DNA of 64,000 bases from positions 1 to 64,000 of the forward strand of contig NZ_AKJM01000085.1 in NCBI RefSeq assembly GCF_000282335.1, written 5' to 3'. The notes beneath the pieces are model-generated. The model did not search any database. It was not told where the DNA came from and worked only from the letters and a program-made list of their open reading frames with translations. Below are positions 46,777-56,024 of this stretch, in pieces (positions within the stretch are counted from its first letter, which is position 1; each line of letters opens with the position of its first letter). The stretch comes from Pseudomonas sp. GM48 (GTDB lineage Bacteria; Pseudomonadota; Gammaproteobacteria; Pseudomonadales; Pseudomonadaceae). The position numbers and the translations under genes are program-made.

Positions 46777-48402
46777 ATGACCACAGCCAATATTCTCGAA
46801 AATCTGTTCCCGAGCCACGCCGACATCCCGGAAAAGTACCGCCTTGATGGCCAGACCGAGCAGCGTGAGTACCTGGTCGATGGCGAACTGAGAACCTGGA
46901 ACGGGCCACTGGCCCAGGTCCGCAGCCCGGTGTACCTGACTGGCCCGAATGGCGACGAGCAAGTGATCCTCGGCAGCACGCCGCTGCTGGATGCCGACAC
47001 CGCACTGACCGCCCTCGACGCGGCTGTCCGCGCCTACGACCGCGGTCAGGGATTGTGGCCGACCATGCGCGTGGCCGAGCGGATCCAGCATGTCGAAACC
47101 TTCCTCGGGCGCATGCGCGAGCAGCGCGACGCCGTGGTCAAGTTGCTGATGTGGGAAATCGGCAAGAACCTCAAGGACTCGGAAAAGGAGTTCGACCGCA
47201 CCTGCGACTACATCGTCGACACCATCAACGCGCTGAAAGAACTCGACCGCCGTTCCAGCCGTTTCGAGCTTGAACAGGACACCCTCGGCCAGATCCGTCG
47301 TGTGCCGATGGGCGTCGCCCTGTGCATGGGGCCTTACAACTATCCGTTGAACGAAACCTTCACCACTCTGATCCCGGCGCTGATCATGGGTAACACGGTG
47401 GTATTCAAGCCGGCCAAACTGGGCGTGCTGCTAATTCGCCCGCTGCTGGAAGCCTTCCGCGACAGTTTCCCGATCGGGGTGATCAACGTTATCTACGGCA
47501 GCGGCCGCGAGACGGTCAGTGCGCTGATGGCCAGCGGCAAGATCGACATCTTTGCCTTCATCGGCACCAACAAAGCCGCCAGTGACCTGAAAAAACTCCA
47601 TCCAAAACCACACCGTTTGCGCGCGGCGCTGGGCCTGGATGCGAAAAACCCGGGCATCGTCCTGCCGGAAGTGGATCTGGACAACGCCGTCAGCGAAGCG
47701 GTCACCGGTTCGCTGTCTTTCAATGGCCAGCGCTGCACAGCGTTGAAAATCCTTTTTGTCCACGAAGACGTGGTCGAATCCTTCATCGAGAAATTCAATG
47801 CCAGACTGGCTACGCTCAAACCCGGCATGCCTTGGGACAGTGGCGTATCCCTGACGCCACTGCCGGAGTCGAGCAAGGTCGACTATCTGCACTCACTGGT
47901 GACGGACGCCGAGAGCAAAGGTGCCAAGGTGGTCAACCCCAACGGCGGTGAAGCCCGAGCGTCGTTTTTCTACCCGGCGGTGCTTTACCCGGTCACCCCG
48001 CAGATGCGCGTTTATCAGGAAGAACAATTCGGCCCCGTCGTCCCCATCGTGCCGTACCGTCATCTGGATACCGTGATCGACTACGTGCTGGAATCGGACT
48101 TCGGCCAGCAGTTGAGCATTTTCGGCACCAACCCGGTCGCCGTCGGCCGACTGGTGGACACGTTTGCCAATCAGGTCGGACGCATCAATCTCAATGCGCA
48201 ATGCCAGCGTGGCCCCGACACTTATCCATTCAATGGTCGCAAGAACTCGGCCGAGGGCACCTTGTCGGTACATGATGCACTGCGTGTGTTTTCGATCCGC
48301 ACCCTGGTCGCCACCAAATTCCAGGAGACCAACAAGGACCTGATCAGCGAAATCATCAGCGGCCGCAGTTCGAGCTTCCTGACCACTGACTACATCTTCT
48401 GA
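46777..48402 (+). CDS. gapN: Aldehyde dehydrogenase, NADP-GAPDH (GapN) type
   Basis: A 541-residue ALDH-superfamily enzyme of the non-phosphorylating glyceraldehyde-3-phosphate dehydrogenase type. The catalytic C320 lies in FNGQRCTALK; the cofactor loop region is GSGRETVSALMASGKI. The segment aligned with the canonical general-base motif ELGGK reads GLDAKNPG, so the usual Glu is Gly, with an acid two positions later. The ATG at 46777 follows agagggg. It stands alone on the + strand, followed 11 bases later by the FUSC gene. Confidence 0.8.
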   Translation: MTTANILENLFPSHADIPEKYRLDGQTEQREYLVDGELRTWNGPLAQVRSPVYLTGPNGDEQVILGSTPLLDADTALTALDAAVRAYDRGQGLWPTMRVAERIQHVETFLGRMREQRDAVVKLLMWEIGKNLKDSEKEFDRTCDYIVDTINALKELDRRSSRFELEQDTLGQIRRVPMGVALCMGPYNYPLNETFTTLIPALIMGNTVVFKPAKLGVLLIRPLLEAFRDSFPIGVINVIYGSGRETVSALMASGKIDIFAFIGTNKAASDLKKLHPKPHRLRAALGLDAKNPGIVLPEVDLDNAVSEAVTGSLSFNGQRCTALKILFVHEDVVESFIEKFNARLATLKPGMPWDSGVSLTPLPESSKVDYLHSLVTDAESKGAKVVNPNGGEARASFFYPAVLYPVTPQMRVYQEEQFGPVVPIVPYRHLDTVIDYVLESDFGQQLSIFGTNPVAVGRLVDTFANQVGRINLNAQCQRGPDTYPFNGRKNSAEGTLSVHDALRVFSIRTLVATKFQETNKDLISEIISGRSSSFLTTDYIF

Positions 48403-48413
48403 GGAGAGCCAGC

Positions 48414-49487
48414 CTGAGTACATCCAGAGCCCATCGGCTGCCACCGTTGCTGCGCCGACTGCTGCGTCCGTTGCTGGACCCGTATCGGCGCTATCGCCAC
48501 GCCCGGGTGATTCACGCCGTACGCGTGTCGCTGGGATTACTGGCAACAATCCTGCTGACCACCGGCATCCATCTGCCCCACGGCGAGTGGGCGTCGGTGA
48601 CCATGCTGGTGGTAATCGGCGGCTTGCAGCACCATGGCAACATCGGCAAGAAAGCTGCCGAACGCGCCATCGGCACCTTGATCGGGGCCGGTGTCGGCCT
48701 GGCGTTGGTGGCACAACAGGCCTGGCTCGGGATGCCCTGGCTGACCTATTTCGCGATGTCGGTGGTCTGCGGGTTTTTCTCGTATCACGCCATCGGCAAG
48801 GGCGGCTACACCGCACTGCTATCGGCAATTACCGTGTTCATCGTTGCCGGGCACGGCGACAACCCGGTCACCGATGGCTTGTGGCGAGGGGTGGACATCC
48901 TGATCGGCATTGCCCTGGCCCTGGCGTTTTCCTTCGCCCTGCCGCTGTACGCGGTTTACTCCTGGCGCTACAACCTGGCCGATGCGCTGCGTGATTGCGC
49001 GAAAATTTACGGGCGCATCATTGACGGCCAGCCCATCACGGCCGACGAACACCTCAAACTCATGACCCGCCTGAACGCGGTAATGGTGCAGCTGCGCTCA
49101 CTGATGCCTTCGGTGTCCAAGGAAGTGAAAATTTCCATGACTGACCTGGATGCCATCCAGCGTAACCTGCGCATGTGCGTCAGCACCCTGGAAATCCTCG
49201 GCAATACCCGACCGGATGCCAATGACCCCGAGGCGATGACGCTCTTGCAAACGGCATTGAACGCTGAACACCGGCAGATTCGCGTGCAATTGATCGGCAT
49301 GGCCCGGGCGTTGAAATCCGGCGCCTGCCAGCGGCTCAATCGCCCCATCAGTTTGCCGGCTGTCAGCCTCGACGCGCCGGTCTACAACACGCTGGACGGG
49401 TATCGTTTGTTGACTCAACAACTGGCCGCCAACATCGGCGAGATGCGCCAGCGGCTGGCCGGCAGCGCGCCACGCTGGAACATCTGA
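48414..49487 (+). CDS. FUSC-family membrane protein
   Basis: A membrane protein of the fusaric-acid-resistance (FUSC) family with about six helices at about residues 35-175 (LATILLTTGIHLP, IGTLIGAGVGLALVAQQAW, LTYFAMSVVCGFFSYHAIG, ALLSAITVFIVAGHG, ILIGIALALAFSFALPLYAV), then a cytoplasmic helical tail. No ATG or GTG fits the start. CTG at 48414 is 8 bases after the strong site gaggag and gives 357 residues; a TTG at 48447 has no ribosome site. It is probably coupled to the dehydrogenase gene. Its role is likely efflux or stress related. Confidence 0.75.
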   Translation: MSTSRAHRLPPLLRRLLRPLLDPYRRYRHARVIHAVRVSLGLLATILLTTGIHLPHGEWASVTMLVVIGGLQHHGNIGKKAAERAIGTLIGAGVGLALVAQQAWLGMPWLTYFAMSVVCGFFSYHAIGKGGYTALLSAITVFIVAGHGDNPVTDGLWRGVDILIGIALALAFSFALPLYAVYSWRYNLADALRDCAKIYGRIIDGQPITADEHLKLMTRLNAVMVQLRSLMPSVSKEVKISMTDLDAIQRNLRMCVSTLEILGNTRPDANDPEAMTLLQTALNAEHRQIRVQLIGMARALKSGACQRLNRPISLPAVSLDAPVYNTLDGYRLLTQQLAANIGEMRQRLAGSAPRWNI

Positions 49488-49502
49488 TGCCTGCGTAGCG
49501 GC

Positions 49503-50396
49503 TTACGGCGTCACCGTACGCCGAAATTTCAGCGACCACCCTTGCTGCATGCCGGCAGCGGCCAGCAGGATTGCCGCGACCCCGATCCATTGCAGCGCCT
49601 CCAGGCGATGGCCGAAGGCAACCCAGTCGACGAAAATCGCCGCAATCGGGTAAATGAAGGACAGCGCGCCTGTCAGCGCAGTCGGCAGTTTTTGAATCGC
49701 GCCATACAGCAACACGTACATCACACCGGTGTGCACCATGCCCAGCGTCACCAGGCTGGCCCACGCACTCGGTGCCTGCGGCAGTGCCGAAAAATGCGCA
49801 AATGGCGCGAGCAACAACACGCCGGTGCTGACCTGGATCAACGCGATCAAATGCGGCGGGGTTCCAGTCAGGCGCTTGATGATCAGCGCCGCAATCGCAT
49901 AGAGAAACGCCGCGCCCAACGCCAAGGCAATGCCCATCAGGTAATCGCTGCCGCTCTCGCCCTGGCTGCCATGGGCGCTGACAATGGCCAGCATCCCGAG
50001 AAACGAAACGCCCAGCCAGGCTAGCTTCTGGGTGGTGATTTTTTCGTTGAGGAACAGCGCCGCCAGCCCAACCAGCATGAACGGCTGGACGTTATAAACG
50101 GCGGTGCCGATGGCAATCGACGCCCGGGAATAAGACGCGAACAACAGCACCCAGTTGCCGACAATCGCCACACCACTCAGCACGGCGAGCAAGAACGTGG
50201 TCCGGGTCAAAATGCCGGGGCGCAGAAAGCCGAAAGCTGCGCAAATCAACAGCAAGGTGCCGGCACCGAACAGGCAGCGCCAGAACACCACATCCAGCAC
50301 CGGTTGCCCGGACACCAGTACGAACCAGCCGATGGTGCCGGAGATCAGCATGGCGGCCGTCATTTCGAACGAACCGCGGCGTAGGGTTTTGTCCAT
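49503..50396 (-). CDS. DMT-family (EamA) transporter
   Basis: A 297-residue protein with ten predicted membrane helices and the two-EamA-domain repeat (GWFVLVSGQPVLDVVFWRCL, then ALALGAAFLYAIAALIIKRL). Amino acids or metabolites are usual substrates. It is divergent from an Lrp-type regulator 136 bp away, which suggests control by it. ATGs at 50399 and 50396 are tandem; the second has the better spacing from caggag. Confidence 0.88.
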   Translation of the reverse strand: MDKTLRRGSFEMTAAMLISGTIGWFVLVSGQPVLDVVFWRCLFGAGTLLLICAAFGFLRPGILTRTTFLLAVLSGVAIVGNWVLLFASYSRASIAIGTAVYNVQPFMLVGLAALFLNEKITTQKLAWLGVSFLGMLAIVSAHGSQGESGSDYLMGIALALGAAFLYAIAALIIKRLTGTPPHLIALIQVSTGVLLLAPFAHFSALPQAPSAWASLVTLGMVHTGVMYVLLYGAIQKLPTALTGALSFIYPIAAIFVDWVAFGHRLEALQWIGVAAILLAAAGMQQGWSLKFRRTVTP

Positions 50397-50532
50397 CATC
50401 AGACTCCTGTATTTGTGGCCAAAGTATGCCAAGGCACCAAGGCGCCATTCCAGAGCAAAAAGCAGGCTAAACTCTAGATCTGCCTTTTTTATCAAGGCTG
50501 TTTTGAAAAAATGCCTAACAGAGGTTTTCGCC

Positions 50533-50970
50533 ATGACCGATGACATCGACCAGGTGCTGATCACCGCCCTGATGGAAGACTCGCGACGTTCGCTCAAGGC
50601 CCTGGCGCAAATCAGTGGCCTGTCCTCCCCCAGCGTTGCCGAGCGTCTGCGCCGCCTGGAAGAGCGTGGCGTGCTCAAGGGCTACACCGTTGAAATCGAC
50701 CCGAAATGCTTTGGCTATCAACTTCAGGCGATCGTGCGTATTCGCCCGTTGCCGGGGCAATTGCAGGAAGTGGAACGGCAAATCATGGCCATTCCCGAAT
50801 TCACCGAGTGTGACAAGGTGACCGGCGACGACTGTTTCATTGCGCGCCTACATGTGCGCTCGATGGAACAACTGGACACCCTGCTCGACCGCCTCAACAC
50901 CCACGCCGAAACCAATACGGCGATCGTCAAGAAGACCCCGGTCAAGCGCCGGTTGCCGCCCATGGCGTGA
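50533..50970 (+). CDS. Lrp/AsnC-family regulator
   Basis: A 145-residue regulator. The N-terminal HTH (about 1-60) includes LAQISGLSSPSVAERLRRLE; the C-terminal RAM/AsnC ligand domain is at about 68-140 (IVRIRPLPGQLQEVERQIMA, CDKVTGDDCFIARLHV). The ATG at 50533 follows agagg. A frame reaching back to 50155 is a shadow over the divergent transporter. It likely controls the neighbouring DMT transporter in response to an amino acid. Confidence 0.9.
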   Translation: MTDDIDQVLITALMEDSRRSLKALAQISGLSSPSVAERLRRLEERGVLKGYTVEIDPKCFGYQLQAIVRIRPLPGQLQEVERQIMAIPEFTECDKVTGDDCFIARLHVRSMEQLDTLLDRLNTHAETNTAIVKKTPVKRRLPPMA

Positions 50971-51026
50971 GTGATATTTGTTTCAGACTGAAGTAGATTG
51001 ATGGTTTCCGGCGAAGGATTGACGGT

Positions 51027-51356
51027 ATGAAAACTCAGGCAATGCTACTCGTGGCGATGCTGCTTGCGGGTTGTGGCACGATTCAAACGGTTGTGCGCAG
51101 CGACGAAGTGGCCGCAAAGGACCTGAAGGACCAAAAGAGTTATTGCGGCGCGGTACCGCGAATCTACAGCGGCGTGACCTACGATTTTTGCTACCTGAAT
51201 GCGCCCCTCGAAGAGGGTCGGGATGCTCAGGTACATGGTCCCGCCCCCGCTTTAGTGCTGCTCGACGCGGTCGTGTCCGGGGCGATGGATACATTGCTGC
51301 TGCCCTACACCATCTACCGGCAACAAGCCGACGGCAGCATTGTCATTACAGAGTGA
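51027..51356 (+). CDS. YceK/YidQ-like lipoprotein
   Basis: A 109-residue lipoprotein. The signal (MKTQAMLLVAMLLAGC) has a lipobox LLAGC with lipidated Cys16. The mature part contains two further cysteines (SYCGAVPRIYSG, DFCYLNAP) and a C-terminal hydrophobic stretch ALVLLDAVVSGAMDTLLLPY, as in the YceK/DUF1375 family. Function is unknown. It is followed by a terminator and is the last intact core gene before the island. Confidence 0.82.
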   Translation: MKTQAMLLVAMLLAGCGTIQTVVRSDEVAAKDLKDQKSYCGAVPRIYSGVTYDFCYLNAPLEEGRDAQVHGPAPALVLLDAVVSGAMDTLLLPYTIYRQQADGSIVITE

Positions 51357-51374
51357 TCCTGAACTCCAGATAAT

Positions 51375-51400
51375 AAAAAACCCGCCTGAGCGGGTTTTTT
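51375..51400. terminator. Bidirectional terminator
   Basis: aaaaaacccgc-ctga-gcgggtttttt: an 11-bp stem with A and T tracts on both sides. It terminates the lipoprotein gene from the left and originally the YccA-type gene from the right. Confidence 0.93.
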
Positions 51401-51415
51401 ACTCAATGCCGACGA

Positions 51416-51475
51416 TTAATCATCGCGGCCCATGATGCCGAACAGCTGCAACAGGCTGACGAACAGGTTGTAGAT
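51416..51475 (-). pseudogene. 3' remnant of yccA/Bax-inhibitor-type gene = island left end (attL)
   Basis: Read on the minus strand, the last 19 codons (IYNLFVSLLQLFGIMGRDD) and stop match the conserved C terminus of the Pseudomonas YccA/Bax-inhibitor-1 membrane protein. Upstream of the Ile codon the homology stops dead at 51475/51476, where the next codon is a stop and AT-rich DNA begins. The gene's terminator is still in place at 51375. A mobile element therefore entered the 3' end of the gene. By the usual behaviour of such elements, the intact gene should be found at the far right end. Confidence 0.8.
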
Positions 51476-51484
51476 TTAGTTCTC

Positions 51485-51502
51485 GTTGACAAATATGTCA
51501 AC
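51485..51502. promoter_or_regulatory. 18-bp palindrome next to island end
   Basis: GTTGACA-AATA-TGTCAAC, perfect 7-bp arms, 10 bases inside the island. It could be a recombinase binding site of the attachment region or an operator for the recombinase operon. Confidence 0.5.
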
Positions 51503-51775
51503 CTCTGTATCGTTAGATCTCAAACAGACTAAATGTAAACATCCAGTCCTTCATCGAGAAATCTAAGATCCTCATGTTCTCTGCGCCGAACCGAATAAAA
51601 AATCTAGTGATGCTCCTGGTAATTTTCCTTTTCGGCGCTAGCAATTTATTGGAAAGTATGCTGTTCGCATCTTCAGCAGTGGTCGCGTATTTTAAACCTA
51701 GAGATTGCAACAAACCGCTTAAGCAGACACCTCAAGTAATGATCAATTTCAATTCTATTACCTGAGGCATAACTT
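51503..51775 (+). promoter_or_regulatory. AT-rich leader of the recombinase operon
   Basis: About 270 bases without a convincing gene; short frames on both strands (51513-51713 minus, 51574-51765 plus) lack ribosome sites and resemble nothing known. It must hold the promoter of the four-gene operon. No clear -35/-10 pair could be singled out. Confidence 0.4.
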
Positions 51776-53971
51776 GTGACTGATTTAATATCGCCAATAT
51801 TTAATACCACTAGCGTGCCTTCCATTAAAGGAATTATGGTCAAGTGCAACTACATGAATCATGAGCACTTCCAATACGACGGTGGTTATTCAGAGGATTT
51901 ACACAGGATTTTTATCAGCTATTGCAGAGAAGTCTCATATTCTACTGCAAGCGGTCTAAGAAAATCCATGGAGGAGTTTCTCTCGTTCGTCGGACAATAT
52001 AATGAACTAAACAAATCAGAACTAGCCTTCCAGGGAATGGAAGATTACGACATTGAAATCCACAACCAATTTCAAAACTATTTATACGCCAATTGCAAAA
52101 ACGCAAACATTGCAACGACGCGCATGGTTTTGTTTAAAAGCGCCATCACTACATATAGCAAAAAATACAACCTACTTTCCAACTTAAGATTTACCACGCT
52201 TTCAAATTCCGAGTACGATAGTGCCAAACCTCTTTCGATGGAATGCGAAAGGAGTCTTGCAAACTGTTTAAATCAGCATATTGAAAAAATTTACAAAAAA
52301 ATTGAATTAAGAATGCAAGTAGAGGCTTCAGAGCCTTATACCTATTCATCGATGCTAACTGAAACAAACCCACACACACGTGAAAATATATTTAAGTGGA
52401 TAAACTTCAATTTATCAAAAAACGGTCGAATTCTTAATAAGGCCAATTTGGCGAAATTTTTAGCAAACTCTGCAGATAAAGATCTTAACAAACTCGCTAC
52501 CCAGCCAGACTATTACAACAAGATAATGGACTTATATCACCAACAGTATACTCCTGCTGACCATATTGAACTTAGTCCTTTCGATGTAAAAAGTAAAATT
52601 GGGGGACTCACGAATTGGAAACCTGAACCAATCAGGGTGCTGAAAACATTCCTTACTCATGGCTTCCCTTTTGACATACCTCTGGAAACCATTGCAAAAA
52701 AATATACATCGGATTCATTAATCAGTATTGATGATTGCAATTGCGATATTATCAAAACCATTATTTTGAGAGTTACAAGATACAACGGTCGCTCGCCGAT
52801 ATTCTCCCAAGACGAATTACTAGAAATGTACTATCCCTCAGAATTGGATATGACTGTAATCGTTTTGAAAATCATGCTTGAGACTGGATGGAACAAGGAA
52901 ACAGTTTTATCAATTACTCCTGACGCTGTAACCCATTTCCTATCGGGTGTATTTAATACAGACTCAAAAGTAATCCAAGGAGAGAAAAATAAATCTCAAG
53001 GAAAAGGTCTACCTTACAGCGCACCCCAAGCAATTTTTAGCCTAAGCGATAAAACCGATAGATATTCCGCGTACAATTTAATATTTTTGGCTGAGGCCCT
53101 TGTAAAGCCGCTACAAGATAAGCCCGTGGACAAGATTGGCGTTTTTTTTAACGAAGACGCAACCAAGTTATTTTTATGCATAAAAACCTCCAAAACATGG
53201 GCTATGCATGGCCGCCATACATCACTGTATAACGCCTACTACTTCCAAGAAGGTGTAAAACAGTTCCTAGCGGAATATGAAATACTTGAAAATGGAGAAC
53301 GCTTTAAGTCAGCTGAAAATTTCACTGCTCGTTTAAGACCTACTTGGGCTGAGAAAGAATACGCTAAGAGTCCTTTAAGCTTCGTTGCTACGCAGATGGG
53401 TCACAAACAAGAAGACACCACGGATATATTTTATTGTAGCTCCGGGCCAGCAGTAAAAGACAGGGAGCAACGGCTGCGTGGAGCTCTAGAACAGACGATG
53501 AAAACACTGAGATCCTTGAAGTTCCGCGGACAGCTCCTTCCGCCAAAACCAGGACAAACAGATAAAAACTCTAAACACATAACCTTGTTCAGCATACCAG
53601 GTATGGAGCCACCATTATGGGGGTGTTCCGATCAGAAGGCTCCAGACTGGACTGGATTTGATACATACATAAAAAAAGGGAAAAAATGCGCCCACATTTC
53701 AAAATGTCTATTTTGTAGCAGAGTTATGATTTTCGAAGACTCTCTACCTTACTTAATGGATAGGGCTCATTACTTGCAGCAATACTTAGACGACAACTTA
53801 TCAGCTAGTGGGATCTTCCAGCTCAGAAGCGAGCTTAAAATTATTGAATATATTATTGACAACTGGAATGACTCAAACGCAGTGGGTAAGGCAGTTGCTT
53901 TTTTTAACGCGAACAAAGGGCTATTGCCAAAGAGCCTTGAAATATTAAACACCCTGTTCCAGGATGACTAA
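51776..53971 (+). CDS. Large tyrosine recombinase 1 (GinA-like), atypical active site
   Basis: A 731-residue protein from a GTG with tgagg 8 bases upstream. The C-terminal half is a tyrosine-recombinase-type domain: MGHKQEDTTDIFY carries H543 and the probable nucleophile Y553; R519/R521 (ARLRPTW) stand for the second arginine. The place of the first arginine reads TGWNKETVLS, with N373. A Cys-rich tail (PLWGCSDQ ... KKCAHISKCLFCSR, about 625-650) may bind metal. It overlaps the second recombinase gene by 8 bases. Probably needed for integration and excision with its partners, perhaps in a structural role. Confidence 0.8.
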   Translation: MTDLISPIFNTTSVPSIKGIMVKCNYMNHEHFQYDGGYSEDLHRIFISYCREVSYSTASGLRKSMEEFLSFVGQYNELNKSELAFQGMEDYDIEIHNQFQNYLYANCKNANIATTRMVLFKSAITTYSKKYNLLSNLRFTTLSNSEYDSAKPLSMECERSLANCLNQHIEKIYKKIELRMQVEASEPYTYSSMLTETNPHTRENIFKWINFNLSKNGRILNKANLAKFLANSADKDLNKLATQPDYYNKIMDLYHQQYTPADHIELSPFDVKSKIGGLTNWKPEPIRVLKTFLTHGFPFDIPLETIAKKYTSDSLISIDDCNCDIIKTIILRVTRYNGRSPIFSQDELLEMYYPSELDMTVIVLKIMLETGWNKETVLSITPDAVTHFLSGVFNTDSKVIQGEKNKSQGKGLPYSAPQAIFSLSDKTDRYSAYNLIFLAEALVKPLQDKPVDKIGVFFNEDATKLFLCIKTSKTWAMHGRHTSLYNAYYFQEGVKQFLAEYEILENGERFKSAENFTARLRPTWAEKEYAKSPLSFVATQMGHKQEDTTDIFYCSSGPAVKDREQRLRGALEQTMKTLRSLKFRGQLLPPKPGQTDKNSKHITLFSIPGMEPPLWGCSDQKAPDWTGFDTYIKKGKKCAHISKCLFCSRVMIFEDSLPYLMDRAHYLQQYLDDNLSASGIFQLRSELKIIEYIIDNWNDSNAVGKAVAFFNANKGLLPKSLEILNTLFQDD

Positions 53972-56024
53972 GATGACAAGTCTCAACGACGCCCGCCAAT
54001 CTGCGAACGATATCAATGATAACGATCTGATATCGGAATTTGATTACGATCTTGAAGAGTATGCAGATGAAATACTTGACGAACTGCTCAACAGTTCAGG
54101 ATCAATACACAATCCAAAATCAAAGAAAAAAACCGAAGGACTAAAAGGCAAACTAAAACTTTTCCCAAATCTTGACTTCCCAGTTAGCAAACATTCAAAT
54201 TACGGTGATGACCAGTGGGTTCTGGGCCAACCTAATAACTTTAAGAAACTAACTATTACGTTTAACAGATTGCTACCGGGAGAGAATGATCTTAAGCGTA
54301 TGCTAGGCTATCATTTAATTCCAGACTTCTCTCCATACGGGGGATGTAGAAGCTACATTACAGCCGAGCACAGAGCTTCAACATTCAAGCTGTTGGACGA
54401 TTACTGCTTTACACCTAATCACCTAGATGCAACCCCAAGCAGTATAAGTTTGATCACAGTACCGATGCTGAACATGGCGCTTGATGCGGCCAGAGACTCA
54501 GGCAAAATCTCGCATTACAGCAATCTTTATTATTTAATCCGTTTTTGGCTAAACCTGGGGAGAGATGGTTTCATTCCAGAGCCTTTCTGTATAGACATCC
54601 CTGCTAATAAAGTTGACACAAAGGAACGAGAGCGCGACGTATTCGATCATTTGAAGAGCTCCCTTGGAAGCTGGGAGTCTTATGATGAAGATGAGCTAGA
54701 GCGCCTCATTGAATACGCAATGTTTTGGATTGAAAAGGCATTACCAGAACTCACAAAACTTAAAGACTTTATAAAACAAAATAAAATCGAAAAACTATAT
54801 GGATTTAAAGCTCAAGTTACCGACCGTGACATAGACATGGAGAAATCCACTACGATCACTGTTGACAACATTGAAATATTCAAACCTAAAATGCGTCAAT
54901 ACACAAATAAAGAAACTAACGCCAACCGATATATTTATTATTTTGCTTGGCCGTATATTAAAACGATCGACAAGGTCAGAAGCGCAATGTTTATTTTGAT
55001 AGCGCTTTGCACTGGAGCGCGATCAAGGGAGTTATGCGGACTGTGTTTTTCAGACTTTTACTTTGCACGCGGAGAGTGGTGGGTTTCTTTAACGAGATTT
55101 AAAGTTACAAACGATCCTAATTACAAAGGCCAAAAACAGGAAATTCCTTTACCATCTTTTATTGGTGAAAATTTAATTTTACTAAAAGATTTGAAAAATC
55201 TTTACAAGCCAGATTCGGATTTATTATTTCGATCCATGCGTTCTTCTCGAGCCGACTCAAACCACCGAGTGCTTCTGCCTATCTTGACTCATCTTAAAAA
55301 TGAAACAGGTATAGACAGTATACACGTGCACCGCTTTCGAAAGACAATCGCAGATATCATTATCAATCGCGGCGAAGCCAACATCGATATTCTTAGACAT
55401 CTTTTTGGTCACAAAAGCTACACAATGACTCTCCGCTATATCGCGAGAAACCCTTATATTGTCCAAAGTGTGGCTTTAGCAATAGAGCAAAATTATAGTG
55501 ATGATTTTGTTGATGTGCTGGACGCTGTCAAGAACGGACAACATTCGGGAGAACCCGCCACCAGGATCGCCAATGCTATAAACGCTAAACCTGAACACTT
55601 CAACGGAAGACAATTCAAAGTTACAGTGTTTCATTACATCAAGCATTTGCTTGAATCTGGTGAACCCATATTTATTAAACGTACTGCATTAGGTGTATTT
55701 TGCCTATCTGATGAAAAATATACTCCAACCTATCTTCCGCCATGCTTAGAAGGCAAAGTTCTTCACCCGGATGAGTCCCCTCTTCCAGACCCTCAGAACT
55801 GTAAAACATACTGTAAGCATGCCGTTGTTACAGAAAAAGCCCGCGAATCACTACATGAGGATGTAAAATTCTACACTTCACTGCTCGACAATATGACAGG
55901 ACAAGAGAATAAGGTTTCGTTTCAAAAACTAAGCGCGCAGTTAAGAGCATGTCTAACTCACCTGGATAATTTAGGGCGTGCAAATATAACAATTACATCT
56001 GATTCAGAATTGGCAAAATTATAA
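53964..56024 (+). CDS. Large tyrosine recombinase 2 (GinB/TnpB-like)
   Basis: A 686-residue recombinase with a complete catalytic set: R353 (CTGARSRELC), H456-x-x-R459 (VHRFRKT), H483 (LFGHKSYT) and Y492 (TLRYIAR). The N-terminal 330 residues include a core-binding region. It resembles the long TnpB-type recombinases of Tn554. ATG 53964 overlaps the previous stop; ATG 53973 is an alternative start. It is the most clearly active member of the trio. Confidence 0.85.
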   Translation: MTKMTSLNDARQSANDINDNDLISEFDYDLEEYADEILDELLNSSGSIHNPKSKKKTEGLKGKLKLFPNLDFPVSKHSNYGDDQWVLGQPNNFKKLTITFNRLLPGENDLKRMLGYHLIPDFSPYGGCRSYITAEHRASTFKLLDDYCFTPNHLDATPSSISLITVPMLNMALDAARDSGKISHYSNLYYLIRFWLNLGRDGFIPEPFCIDIPANKVDTKERERDVFDHLKSSLGSWESYDEDELERLIEYAMFWIEKALPELTKLKDFIKQNKIEKLYGFKAQVTDRDIDMEKSTTITVDNIEIFKPKMRQYTNKETNANRYIYYFAWPYIKTIDKVRSAMFILIALCTGARSRELCGLCFSDFYFARGEWWVSLTRFKVTNDPNYKGQKQEIPLPSFIGENLILLKDLKNLYKPDSDLLFRSMRSSRADSNHRVLLPILTHLKNETGIDSIHVHRFRKTIADIIINRGEANIDILRHLFGHKSYTMTLRYIARNPYIVQSVALAIEQNYSDDFVDVLDAVKNGQHSGEPATRIANAINAKPEHFNGRQFKVTVFHYIKHLLESGEPIFIKRTALGVFCLSDEKYTPTYLPPCLEGKVLHPDESPLPDPQNCKTYCKHAVVTEKARESLHEDVKFYTSLLDNMTGQENKVSFQKLSAQLRACLTHLDNLGRANITITSDSELAKL

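Noticed and set aside
51476..51775. tRNA gene as the island attachment site
   Set aside because: No tRNA-like sequence is present; the junction instead falls in the last codons of a YccA-type protein gene.
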